From: Krasilnikovozyma curviuscula
Lineage: Eukaryota; Basidiomycota; Tremellomycetes; Cystofilobasidiales; Mrakiaceae
DNA: 33,525 nucleotides
Assembly (NCBI GenBank): GCA_014825775.1
Contig: MVAQ01000232.1
Coordinates: forward strand, 1 to 33,525
Direction of reading: 5' to 3'
Within the stretch, counting starts at the first letter, position 1. Each line of letters starts with the position of its first letter. The position numbers were made by a program, and so were the translations under genes. The notes beneath the pieces were generated by a model. The model was not told where the DNA came from. It made no database searches and was given only the letters and a program-made list of their open reading frames with translations. This document shows, piece after piece, positions 1 to 9,995 of the stretch.

Positions 1-1005
1 GTCAAAGAACCTTCCAGTTCTTCTTCGCTGTCCACGTCACCTTCGAACTCCCCCTCCCCTTCGCCCTCGCCCTCGCCCTCGACAATCCTACGACGAGGTT
101 CCCCTGCGCCTCCTTCGCCCTCCCCACACACCTCTCCCCTCGCTGAATCGACCCACCGCCTCATTCCGTACCTCCCGACTTCAAGCCGCCGGATCTACCT
201 CTCCTCTGAACCCCCCCGCGCATCACCACCGCTGCGTCAACCGGCGCTCCTCCTCACTGGTCCCACTCCAGCCCGGACGCTGAAAGGCTTGAAGCACGTC
301 TTCATGCTCCTCCCCCTCGAGGCACGCCTGTCGAAGGTGATTGATATGTTCAACCAGTTCTGCGCGAACCCGACGGTCGTACTGTGCAACTCGAGGACGA
401 CGTGTGAGGCGCTCGGAAGAAGGTTAGAGCAGCGGCGGATGGGGACGAGCTTGTTATCTGCCGTACGTGCCTATCTATTCCTTTCTCGGTGGGTCCATGG
501 TGAACTGACGTTTTTTCGCGGAAAATACACACACAGCCGACAAGTCCGTCTGGAACAGCAGGTCTGCTCGAGCCTGACCGTAACGGTCGCTCACCGCCCT
601 TGATAACGACCCTTTTCAGCGGGCATCTCCTTGACAAGGTTCACCTCGTTGTCAACTACGAGTTTGATGCGGATGAGTATACCCAGAGGTGCGCTTTGCT
701 CAGTACCCAGACGCTGCACGACAGAGAGAGGGCGGTGGTCTTCTCGTTTGTAAGCATTCAAGACGTCGGGAGAGTCAGGGGGCTCGCGAAGGAGATGGAT
801 TTCTACGAGGTTCGTTCATACATTGTGTCTGGGAATTGAGAACCGGGATATGATTGTCTAATTTTTTTTTGGGGGCGTTGTTTGAGTACAGATGCATCCC
901 GAGTCAACCGACTTCTCGTCAGGTACGACCCGCCTCTATGGCCGTTCCGATTCCGAGCTACAGCCTCTCTTTAATGAATTAATGTCTACCGTCTCTCGAG
1001 CCTGA
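1..1005 (+). CDS. Degenerate DEAD-box helicase-like protein, C-terminal part (5' end outside window)
   Basis: Three exons join in phase: 1-462, 537-809 and 892-1005, giving 282 visible residues and a TGA stop. The first ~80 residues are Ser/Pro-rich low complexity (CCCTCG repeats). The stretch from LKHVFMLLPLEAR through NPTVVLCNSRTTCEALGRRL, LITTLFSGHLLDKV and LVVNYEF to VVFSFVS follows the order of a RecA-like domain 2 of DEAD-box proteins. The catalytic motifs are absent: motif V (usually ..T.xxxRGxD) reads TTLFSGHLLD, and motif VI (HRxGRxGR) reads QRCALLSTQT. A weak motif III position reads LLLTGPTP instead of SAT. The frame is nevertheless intact across both introns, so this looks like a pseudoenzyme or fast-evolving gene rather than a wreck. 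Mrh4/DDX28, Dbp5 and Sub2 are all possible relatives; I cannot choose. The second donor, GTTCGT, is unusual. The start and any RecA1 domain lie left of the window. Confidence 0.6.
58..82 (+). repeat. CCCTCG hexanucleotide repeat in coding sequence
   Basis: A short run of CCCTCG-type units encodes alternating Ser-Pro in the linker of the helicase-like protein. It is in frame with the gene. Confidence 0.7.
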
Positions 1006-1047
1006 ACGCCCACTACATGTTTTTCTAGTTATGGCATCTCTTTTAAA

Positions 1048-3187
1048 TTAGAGTCCTAGCGAAGACATTAGGCCATTCAGCTCCGCCGTAGTGGACGTGA
1101 GCTTCACAACGTTGTATCCTACGCATTGATATGATTAATAACGAGTTTCCACATCAGTTTCATACCATTCAAGAGAAGAGAAGAGAAGAGGGACAACATA
1201 CCAAGACAGAAGATCATGAAGACGACACCATAGATCCCCAGCGCAAGCGCGGCGTACTTCATGGTTGAAGATGTACCTTCTCTACGGCGGAAAAGGGAGA
1301 AGTAGAAGAACCCTAAGAGTTTCCAAAGAAAGATCAATTTTTGATACCTGAAAATGAAGTAGGCAAGGAACGAATCATACCGGGGAGGATGAAGGAGATG
1401 ATTGTGCTTCCTGTTGAACCGACGAAGGAAAGCACTGTTGAAAAATTTCCAGGTGGTCAGGATTCAATCAAATGTTGAGAAAACAGGGTCGAAGAAGGTC
1501 GTAGAAGAAGGGAGGGCTACTCACCAACGCCCAAATCGTCAACAGCCAAACTGACGGCTAGCCCACCGAGCAGAATCAAACTCGTGAGCACATTGAACCT
1601 CGTCTTGGTAATCTCAGCTTTATTCTCGCTCTTGGTAACCAACGGTTCCTCCTCCGCATCCTTCTGGGGCATTAGGCCGACGACTACTTTGTTGAGCGAG
1701 TTGCGGCATGGGTGTGATTGCAATGGGTACGAGAAGAGGACCATGATGACGATTCCCACGCGTCCAATGGCAATGAAGAGGGAGCTGTTTGGGTAGGCTG
1801 ATATAATGTTTCCTGGCACGTTGGAGCCGAACGTCAAGTATCCCCTGTGGTGTTCAATAAAACTGATGTCAGCGGTGTTTTGGACCGGATGTAAAGGCAG
1901 GAGAAGGAGGAGGAGGAGGAGGAGGAGAAAAGGAGAAGAAGAAAAAGAACTTACGCTATAGCAATAATCTGATAGATGAAAGTTGCTGACCCGATTGACG
2001 AGAAGGTGACGGCGTTGATGCGTTTCTGCGTGTTGTCCTTGAGCTCATTGTAGACCGGGAAGAGGTTTTGAGAGCAGGTGTAGGCAAAAACTTGAACTCT
2101 ATTCCATCAAGAGATATCCCGTCAATCTCTAAGGTTGAGGGATGGATATAAGCGATTGGGAAAGGACATACGGGAAGTAGCCAATGGCGCCATGCGACCA
2201 GCGGAACCAAGCGATATCCCCTGCGGGCTCCATGCCTTTGATTGGGTGGATCCAGCAGAAGAGAACGATGAACAAGAGGTAGGCGATTGCCAAAAGAGCG
2301 ATCTGGGATGTGAATCTCAACCTATATGTTTTCAACACAAAACGTTGCGTTAAAAACCACCGTTGAAATGAATGAGGGCAAAGAGCAAGAAAGTGCTTAC
2401 GCGTTCAAAGTTTTCAAGAATGAGAGTGGGACGTTGCCTATGAAGCTGACCAGGACCCAGAACTTCCCACTCTGAAGGACGGCAGGTATGGTTGAGCCCT
2501 CTGGCGCAATAAGTTCGAAGAGAGTTGTCAACGCGGTGGGGGTGAGGGTCTTGATGATGATCAAGTAAGAGCATGAGACTCCAAAACATTTTATGGCGAT
2601 GGCTGCATCGAACAAGATCTGAAGGAGAAACCTCAATTGGGTAAGCGGCGGCGAGAGCCCGCGACAGACGGGAGAGGGAACTTACGGTTGCTTTAGGTCC
2701 AAACGTCAACAGTGACACCGCATTAAACGATGAAGTTCTCTTTGGTCTCACTTCGGCCGCACAGAGGGAAAGGAGGTAGAGGCCGAAGACAGCGGTTGCG
2801 CCGGAGAACAGGCACGACAGGATTCCTGGAATCAAACCTATGGACGCTAGAGCTGCTGGAAATGCAAGCATGCCTGATAGAAAAATGACACATGGATTTA
2901 GTTACAGGAGGAGTAAAGATGTAAGAGAAGGGCTTTGACTGTACCTGTTCCCAGAATTGTGTTTGCCAGGCTTGAAGGCCAAATCCGTCAGTCACCAAAA
3001 AAGTCTTTAATGAGAATGGGGACTTCACTCACTTGGAGACTGATCCAACGATACCAGCTGATCCTTCCTTCTCTTCAACCACTTCACCTGATGAAGAAGC
3101 TCCATTCAGCAGGGTGGTCTCCTCTGTCGAATGCTGCTCTTCCGCTGCAACTGCTCCATACGTTTGGTTCACCGCTGGGGACGACAT
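1048..3187 (-). CDS. Vacuolar-type amino acid transporter (AVT5/6/7-like, AAAP family)
   Basis: Ten exons (3187-3033, 2970-2945, 2873-2686, 2618-2401, 2321-2172, 2098-1955, 1844-1525, 1434-1381, 1312-1202, 1118-1048) join in phase to 478 residues. A hydrophilic N-tail (MSSPAVNQTYG...) precedes the family signature NLANTILGTGMLAFPAA, where helix 1 is broken. KCFGVSCSYLIIIK, CSQNLFPVYNELK, the GYLTFGS loop and the FVGSTGSTIISFILPG hairpin are typical of fungal Avt5-7 and SLC38 carriers, with about 11 membrane segments. Members move neutral or basic amino acids across the vacuolar membrane, usually proton-coupled; substrate and direction cannot be read here. The TNILGTG signature is assembled across the 26-nt exon 2. 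The start is the only ATG in exon 1 that gives a normal N-tail. Confidence 0.9.
1905..1927 (+). repeat. (AGG)n purine microsatellite inside an AVT intron
   Basis: About eight AGG units lie within the intron between AVT exons 6 and 7. On the sense strand they read as a CCT-rich pyrimidine tract. Confidence 0.8.
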
Positions 3188-4032
3188 GGCAAATGGTCCT
3201 GGTTCTTTTCTACTCCTTCAGCTGCTGCTGTCGGATGAGTTAGGTATATTTTCGATTTGGAGAGCCAGCTACAAATCTCCCAGGGGGTGAATTTTGGTTT
3301 GGGCCGACTTTGGCAGGAAAAGCGCTCGCATGGTACCAGCAGACCACATCGTAGGATTATTTATGAAGAATTTTCTTGCTTCTGATTCTATGATAGATTC
3401 CAGAATCATCGTAATGGGACCAGTGTTACTGACTTACAGGTGTTCTTTAAGAAATAATTGAATCTTACCCAAACGAGACCCTCATTCAGACTCTTTCTTG
3501 CGTCCTCACTCCCTTAGCTCCAGATGCTGGTCCATGCTTTCAGACTGCCCCAGATTCAAGGTTTTGCTACTCCTGTTCTTACCCAGGGCGTCGCGAACCA
3601 CAAGGCTCTCCTCCGGAATGTAATTCGAGCTCGATTCCTGAGGCCAACAACCCTTACTACAATTCAATAGTTGCATTTGCAGATGGCCAGCTCGGTCTCT
3701 TATATTTTAGAACTTCTCAGCTTGAATGCAACGTGTAGGTGGTGTGGTTGAGAGACAGAAGAAAGAGAAACGCAAGAAGTCTTTGTTTTGGAGTTTGTGA
3801 TTGCCACTCCGTAGAGGTCTTGGCTGTACTCGCTGGTAGCGCCAAAACCCCGGCTCATAAATCATAGAAGTACAGTCAATGGGCTAGCTTGACCATTATT
3901 CATCTGCATTTTCGTCGCCAGAGCCCGACATGTCAAGAGGTGATGAGATCTTTCTGACTAAGATCCTTGTATCTACCTTCCTGAACTGCACTGCTCCTTT
4001 ATGAATTCATCGTATTTCCCAGTATCGTTGAA
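3188..4032. other. Intergenic: AVT promoter side and MED21 3' side
   Basis: This 845-base stretch lies between the AVT start codon and the MED21 stop, both on the minus strand. No conserved gene is visible. One 48-codon plus-strand frame (3524-3670) encodes a peptide with no acidic residues and several arginines; it is discussed as a finding and not called as a gene. Confidence 0.6.
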
Positions 4033-4767
4033 TTATGTTGGTTTTTGTTGACCGTCTTGGAGAATGATGGAGAACGCTTGAGATATCTCAGCCAACAGGC
4101 CCTCTGACGTCCCAGAAGATGATGAACAAGTCAGTATGGTGATATCTTCTGACTTCGGGTTGAAAGACTAAAATTCCAAACTTACCGGCCATCTTTACAG
4201 CGTCTCGATACTCTTCATTAGCGACTTCCATCTCTGCTTGGATTTCTTTATACCTTTGAGCCTTTGGAAGCGATGAACACAGGCCATTAGACCTGTAGTT
4301 CCCAAATGGAACCTATGCGATGGTAGCGTAAGAGGTTTGGACGTACTTGCTCTTCCTGATTATCCTTGTCAGGCAAGTTATTGATGAGAAACTCGACCGC
4401 TTTCGCCTTTACCAACAGGTCCGACACGAGTTGTTTTTTGTTTTCTAGATATCACACACATGCCAATCCCAGAATGAGCATTCCAGCTTCCAGTTCTTGC
4501 CGCCTTGAAGAGAGACAACACGGGACGTACCTTCGAAGGCAGCTTCGCTTTGCTCGGCATCAGAGTATTTGAACGTCACTGGTACCGTTGGGTTGAGAGG
4601 TTTGAAAGATGTTTTTGTTGTCAAGTAGTTGATTGAAGCTGCTGTTATCGTCAGTAGCTAGAGCCGAGAACGAAAATGGTCAGTTTTGCTCGAACTAGAC
4701 ATAGCTGTGTTCGAGATACGGCACTTACACTTTCTATTGAGTCCTGGAGCTGTGTAAGTCGATCCAT
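4033..4767 (-). CDS. MED21: Mediator complex subunit 21 (Med21/Srb7)
   Basis: Five exons (4767-4729, 4657-4531, 4444-4347, 4261-4186, 4103-4033) join to 136 residues, normal for this family. The start MDRLTQLQDSIESLL is the classic Med21 N-terminus, followed by INYLTTKTSFKPLNPTVPV, then two long helices (ENKKQLVSDLLVKAKAVEF and YRDAVKMAEGLLAEISQAF) that form the Med7-Med21 coiled coil in the Mediator middle module. The protein acts in the nucleus, linking activators to RNA polymerase II. The last exon was set at the AG after a CTGAC branch-like site; two nearer AGs would also stay in frame but would insert residues that break the final helix. It is divergent from CFT2 with 365 bases between start codons. 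Confidence 0.93.
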
Positions 4768-5132
4768 ATCCGTGGAGAGCTCGCCTGAGTAAACACAACA
4801 GTCACAAGCAGGTCAGCTCGAACACTTTCGCACTCAAAAAGCAAAGGGACTCACTATCTAGCATTATCCCTTCAGAAGCAACGAGCCAGTGACATGAGTG
4901 AAGGAACAAGGAGATCAATGCTCCCTGGGATCCGACAAGAGAAACCTCAGCAGCAGCGTTCTGGTTGCAGTGATTTTCGAGGGAGTGGTCGCTGGAGTTC
5001 ACTTGACGGCTGTATCTCTCAAGCCGTCATTATCGCTTTTTGACCCTTCTCTTACTCACACCCAAATTCATTCAAGAAATCAATTTTGGGTAGGAGTATT
5101 GTCGTTGGTGTAGCTTCTGAGGATCACTGAGG
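4768..5132. promoter_or_regulatory. Divergent promoter region between MED21 and CFT2
   Basis: The 365 bases separate the start codons of two divergently transcribed housekeeping genes, so both promoters must lie here. I see no strong TATA box or named factor site. The pyrimidine-rich tract before the CFT2 ATG is typical of such leaders. Confidence 0.5.
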
Positions 5133-8100
5133 ATGATCACCTTCACACCTCTGTCCTCCTCAGCATGTTCGATTCCCTCGTCGTCCCTTCCAGCAACCGC
5201 GCTGTCGTATCTCCTTCAGCTGGATGATATCAAAATCTTGATTGATTGTGGGAGTACTGGTGGGGAGATGGAGGATGAGAAGACGGTGGTTGTGGATGGA
5301 AAGCTCGTTTCGTATCGAGAAATGCTCGAAAAGTATGTTAAAACAGTTCCTCTGCTCGTCTAGGTCATCAAGAGGTGGGCTGATCTATTTTGATTGTGTA
5401 GATATGCTCCTCAGATATCTCTGGTCCTCCTTACCCACTCAGGTCTCCAACACTTAGGTCTCTATCCCTTCGCGAAAGCCCAGCTAGGTCTATCATGTCC
5501 CGTTTACTCAACCGTACCAGTCGCGTCAATGGGTCTCGTTGCTTGCTTAGAAGAGGTCGAAGGAAGAAGAGGAGAGATGGATCTCGAGTTTCTGGATAAG
5601 GATCCAGAGGAAGAAAAGAAGTCGGACGAGGAAAGGTTACTCGAGACCGGCGAGGAGGAAGAATCTTTTCAAGTCCCTAAGGAAGAGAAGATGGAAGGCA
5701 TAGAATCTACAACAATAGCGCTTTCTGAGGCTGGTGGTAATGTGACCGGTGCGGTACAGCCTTTGCACAAGAGAAGGAAGATTTGGCTCGCTACAAAGGA
5801 GGAAGTCAGCGCTGCGTTTGAGAGCGTTCAGAGGGTGAAGTACGAGAGTCCCGTACGGCTGATGGGTATGCTCTTCATTGGATTTTGGATGGAAAGTTAC
5901 GGTGCTATCTTCTGACCTCAATGCCGTTGTGATTCGTCGCAGGCGCCCTTGCTTCACTCACCATCACCGCTTATTCCTCTGGTCACACACTCGGTGGTAC
6001 AATCTGGAAGATCCGATCTCCATCATCCGGTACTATAATACATGCTGTTGGCCTAAACCACGTCAAAGAACGACATCTCGACGGAACTGTCTTGCTAAAA
6101 CCTGGCGGAGGAGGAGTATATGAAGGACTGGGACGACCCGATTTGTTGATCACAGACGTCGATAAGGGTTTATGGAAGAATGTCAAGAGGAAAGAGAGAG
6201 ATTCTTCATTACTGGATTTCGTAACCGCTAAACTTCAAGCTCGGTCCTCTCTTCTCTTCCCGGTCGATACCTCCGCGCGTCTCTTTGAGCTCCTCGTGTT
6301 ATTAGATCAGCACTGGGCCATGTCGGAAGCGCAGTATCTTGCTAATGGGAGAAAATGGATGTTTCCCCTTTGTTTGGTCTCGAGGACTGGGAAGCAGATG
6401 GTTGACTTCAGTAGAAGTATGATGGAGTGGATGGGTGGGAGTGTCGCTAGTGGTGAAGATGGAGGGAGGAACGCTATGGGCACCGCAGGGGGTGGATATA
6501 GGGGACATCCACTTGAGTTCAGGTGAGTGGTTTGAAAGATTATGTGAAGGAAAGATTATCATTTGCTCCTTGCTATCATATTCTGACCTGCTTCTTTCTC
6601 AGACACGTCAAGTTTTATACCTCAGTAGCAGCACTTACATCAACCTTCCCAGCATCTTTACCAAAAGTGGTTCTCGCAATACCGCCAGACATGTCATTCG
6701 GTCCCTCCCGTAAACTCTTCACCCAACTGGCGACAGATCCAAAGAATACCGTCGTCCTAACTTCTCGAGGGCAGGAAGGCACTCTTTCAAGAGAGTTGTT
6801 TTTAAAGTGGGACCTGAAGCAGGAGAAAGGCAGGAGAGGTGGAGAGGGGGAACTGGGTGGCCCTGTGAAGATGGAAGAAGTGATGCACCTGAAGGTGAAA
6901 CCACGTCAATCTCTTCATCTCTTTCTGCTAAATACTTACTGCCCTTCTTTGGAAACTTCGGACTCTAGCTCCATTCAAAAGTACCTCTAATAGGACAAGA
7001 ACTTGCAGATCATCTTGAACATGAGAGGCAGGAAAAAGAAAAGGCCGAGGCAGCCAAAACAGCCCTCATCCGAACTCAAAGACTCCGAGAAGCGGACGAA
7101 ATTGAGTCAGATGATAGTGACTCCGATGAAGATGAAGACGAATTAGATGTTAACGGTACTAAAACAGCTCTGGTGACGGACCTCGGTGGTGGCAAAGATC
7201 GTTGGGGAGATGAAGATATATCCCGACAGCTCTCGTTCGACATTTTTGTGAAGGGAAATACCACCAAATCAACGTCGTTCTTCAAAGCTGCAACAGGTCA
7301 AGCGCCGAGGTATAGGATGTTCCCGAACATTGAGAAGAAGAGGAAGGTGGATGAATTTGGCGAGATAGTCGACGTGGGCTTTTGGTTAAGAAAGGGCAAG
7401 GCCATTGAGGAGGAGAAGGAGACTGAGGAAGAGAAAACTTCTAAGAGGAGGAAGTTGGAGGAAGCTGAGAAAGCTGTAAGCCAACCTTTCATCACAATGC
7501 CGCTCGCTTAGTATGCTGACGACAGAAACAATCGTCTCGTGTTTTACAGAAAGAACCACCAGAACCGCCGTCAAAATTTATTACTGAAAATATTGATGTC
7601 AAGGTATCATGCAACATCGTTTTCTACGATATGGAAGGACTCAACGATGGACGTGCCATCAAGACCATCATACCTCAGGTCAACCCTCGACGAATGGTAT
7701 GTTGAATTCTGTATCATCGGCTATTGAGCTGCTGCTCATTTTTTTTTTTGCTTCAAACTACTCGAAAAGATTCTTGTGCATGCCGTCAAGGAAGCAGCCG
7801 ACGATTTCATTGACAGTTGTAAGAAGATCCCATCGATGACTGAAGAGATCTACACTCCTGTTGAAGGAGAACAACTCCAGATCGGTGCCAACATGAACAC
7901 ATATTCTCTTTCCCTTGGCGATGGGCTGGTATCATCTATGAAGATGGCAAAGGTACGTTGTGTTCTTGGCGCCGGGATCTGCTTGAAAATTGACATGACC
8001 TGTGAATACTTTCATCTCAGTTCGAGGACTACGAGGTTGCACTCGTCTCTGGTAGAATAACATTCCCTTCAAATTCCAACATCCCAATCCTTGGCCTCTC

Positions 8101-8392
8101 CACCTTTATCCCCCCGATCGACTCTGCTCAACCCCTTACTGTCTCGGCCGCCCTTCCTGCCTCAAAATCCCTGTTCATAGGAGATCTCAAACTAACTTCT
8201 CTCAAAGCAAGGTTGTCTTCACTTGGAATCAACGCTGAGTTTGGTGGAGAGGGTGTGTTAGTTTGCGCTGATGGAACCGTCGCTGTCAGGAAGACCGCCA
8301 AAGGTCGGCTTGAGATTGAAGGTGGTGACAGTGACGAGTACTATGCGATACGGAAACAAGTCTATGCTCTTCACGCGCAGGTCTCCACTTAA
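5133..8392 (+). CDS. CFT2: Cleavage and polyadenylation factor subunit CPSF100/Cft2
   Basis: Eight exons (5133-5332, 5402-5865, 5943-6522, 6603-6894, 6969-7475, 7550-7696, 7770-7952, 8021-8392) join to 914 residues. The N-terminus (FTPLSSS... YLLQLDDIKILIDCG) starts a metallo-beta-lactamase fold. The HxHxDH metal motif of CPSF73 is replaced by LLTHSGLQHLGLYPF near residues 76-90, as expected for the inactive CPSF100 partner. A beta-CASP domain follows (SSGHTLGGTIWKI, AVGLNHVKERHLDG, PDLLITDVDKG, PVDTSARLFELLVLLDQHW). Acidic and Lys/Arg-rich inserts (SDDSDSDEDEDE, SKRRK) look like disordered linkers or nuclear localisation signals. The C-terminal domain (DVKVSCNIVFYDMEGLNDGR) dimerises with the CPSF73 homologue in the family. 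The role is pre-mRNA 3'-end formation in the nucleus. The first ATG in exon 1 is used. Confidence 0.95.
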
Positions 8393-9782
8393 AACTAGCA
8401 GCATGGTGAGGATCGCATCAGGTTTATCTTCAATGTTTTGCTATTCATTGCAGTTTGTTGTATTTGTCTGTCCGCCGGGATGTCAGAAAATTAGATCGTT
8501 CAATTTTGCAAAAAAAGAAAAAAAAAAGAAAAGAAGTCTAAGAAAGTAAAGAATTCGCTGAGAAGTTATTCGTAGAAGCACCTGGTTGCAATAAGCAGCT
8601 TTTACTTACCGAGAGGTTGTCTGGTTAAGTTGTGCGCTCAACCACCGCACTCCCTTGATTGAAGTGCTATGGTCTTATAATGTGTTCAAGAGATCTCTAA
8701 AAGTCATCTATTTATTCTTAAGAAGCTCACTATAGCTTTTGACATCCGCCACCTGATGAAGACCTGCAACTCTTGCCATCGTCAATGGCCTTCTCAACTG
8801 CATCTCCAAAATTGTAAGTCAAAGCTTCTTTCTGTTCTGATTTTACCTTCTCCACTCTCTCTTCCTTTATGATGTTTCATGTATTGAAATTAGACCTTGA
8901 AGCTGCTTTTTGGCTCTTGAAATCAACCGGTTGGACGCTATGCGTTTCTTTCTGATCCTTGCCCTCTTTATTTCCCTCTCTATTGATGTTTGTCCCATTG
9001 TTGGCTGAAGTGTTTACTGACAACTATTACATGGCTTTAAAAAGGCTTGTAGGCGCTCTAAAGCATTGAACGGTGAAGGAATTTCGAGGAGACGTTGCGG
9101 TCGTGAAGAAAATTCGCTCTTGTTCTATAGTCTTACTTGTCTAATCTCTCATATAGCATGATGCAATCTCTCTCTTTACTACGTGATCTTCCTCTAAGAG
9201 CCCGTTACCGAAAGAAAACCTCAACATCGAGCAGATTTTCTACCTTGCATAAAAATTTATGTCAGTGGTTACATCGTCGCTTTCAAACTCTGACACTGAC
9301 AGTCACGAATCTTGCTTTGTATTTCTTCGAGAGTGCTCTTTACAAGAAAGAAGTATTCATAATCATTGAAAAGCTGTAGGAACCTAGCGAAGAAGACGAC
9401 CGTGATCCGAAAATCGTGAACCCTCCTCATTTTTAAGGTTCATTGAGGCTCTACCCTCACCCATTTCTTGATTGTCGCCATATAGATACTAGACATAGAG
9501 GTTGCGCTCATAGCAGCTTGGTTTTTAAGACAATCGTAAAATATGTGAGGAGACAACCTGATGTGAAGGCTGCAGCGCCAGTTTTGTTCGTGTCTCCCGG
9601 AGTTTGAACTGCCTCGCCACTTTACAAACCTCGTTCTCGAAGAAGACTGCATGGACCTGTATGTCAACAATAGAGAAAGTACAGAGTTATGGCCGAAGAA
9701 AGGGGAAAATATCAAAGTAAAAAATCGAAAGAGAATAAAATCACTACATTGTGTCCATATTTCGAGTCCGCCGAGAGACTAT
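8393..9782. other. Long convergent gap between CFT2 and the Ser/Thr-rich gene
   Basis: These 1,390 bases separate two gene 3' ends. I searched for conserved proteins, tRNA B boxes and box C/D pairs and found none convincing. A consensus donor (GTAAGT near 8816) and many T-rich tracts would fit an unannotated noncoding transcript, but no product can be named. Confidence 0.45.
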
Positions 9783-9995
9783 TCACCTCCGCTTGTTCAA
9801 ACTCAAGTTCCCAAGCATCCTATTTCTGATGCTCCTCTGTACCTCCTTCGCTTCATCGCCCAGATCAGCGCTCTTGTCGCCGCCGACTGCCGCTTCATCC
9901 TTCTTGGCGAAGCCTAACTTGTCAAGCATCCTACTCCTGACATTCTTCTGTGCTTTTTTGGCTTCGTCACTGAGTTCTGCACTCTTATCGGCAAC
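9783..9995 (-). repeat. Two-copy protein repeat (~35 residues each) at the C-terminus
   Basis: Two adjacent units share the pattern DKSA-x-L-x-DEAK-xx-Q-x-x-(I/V)-R-x-RML-x-x-L. They are coded by similar but already diverged DNA, so the duplication is not recent. Confidence 0.75.

Noticed and set aside
8737..8960. Possible box C/D snoRNAs (TGATGA and CTGA-like boxes)
   Set aside because: The C boxes are imperfect, spacing is irregular and no terminal stem flanks any pair.
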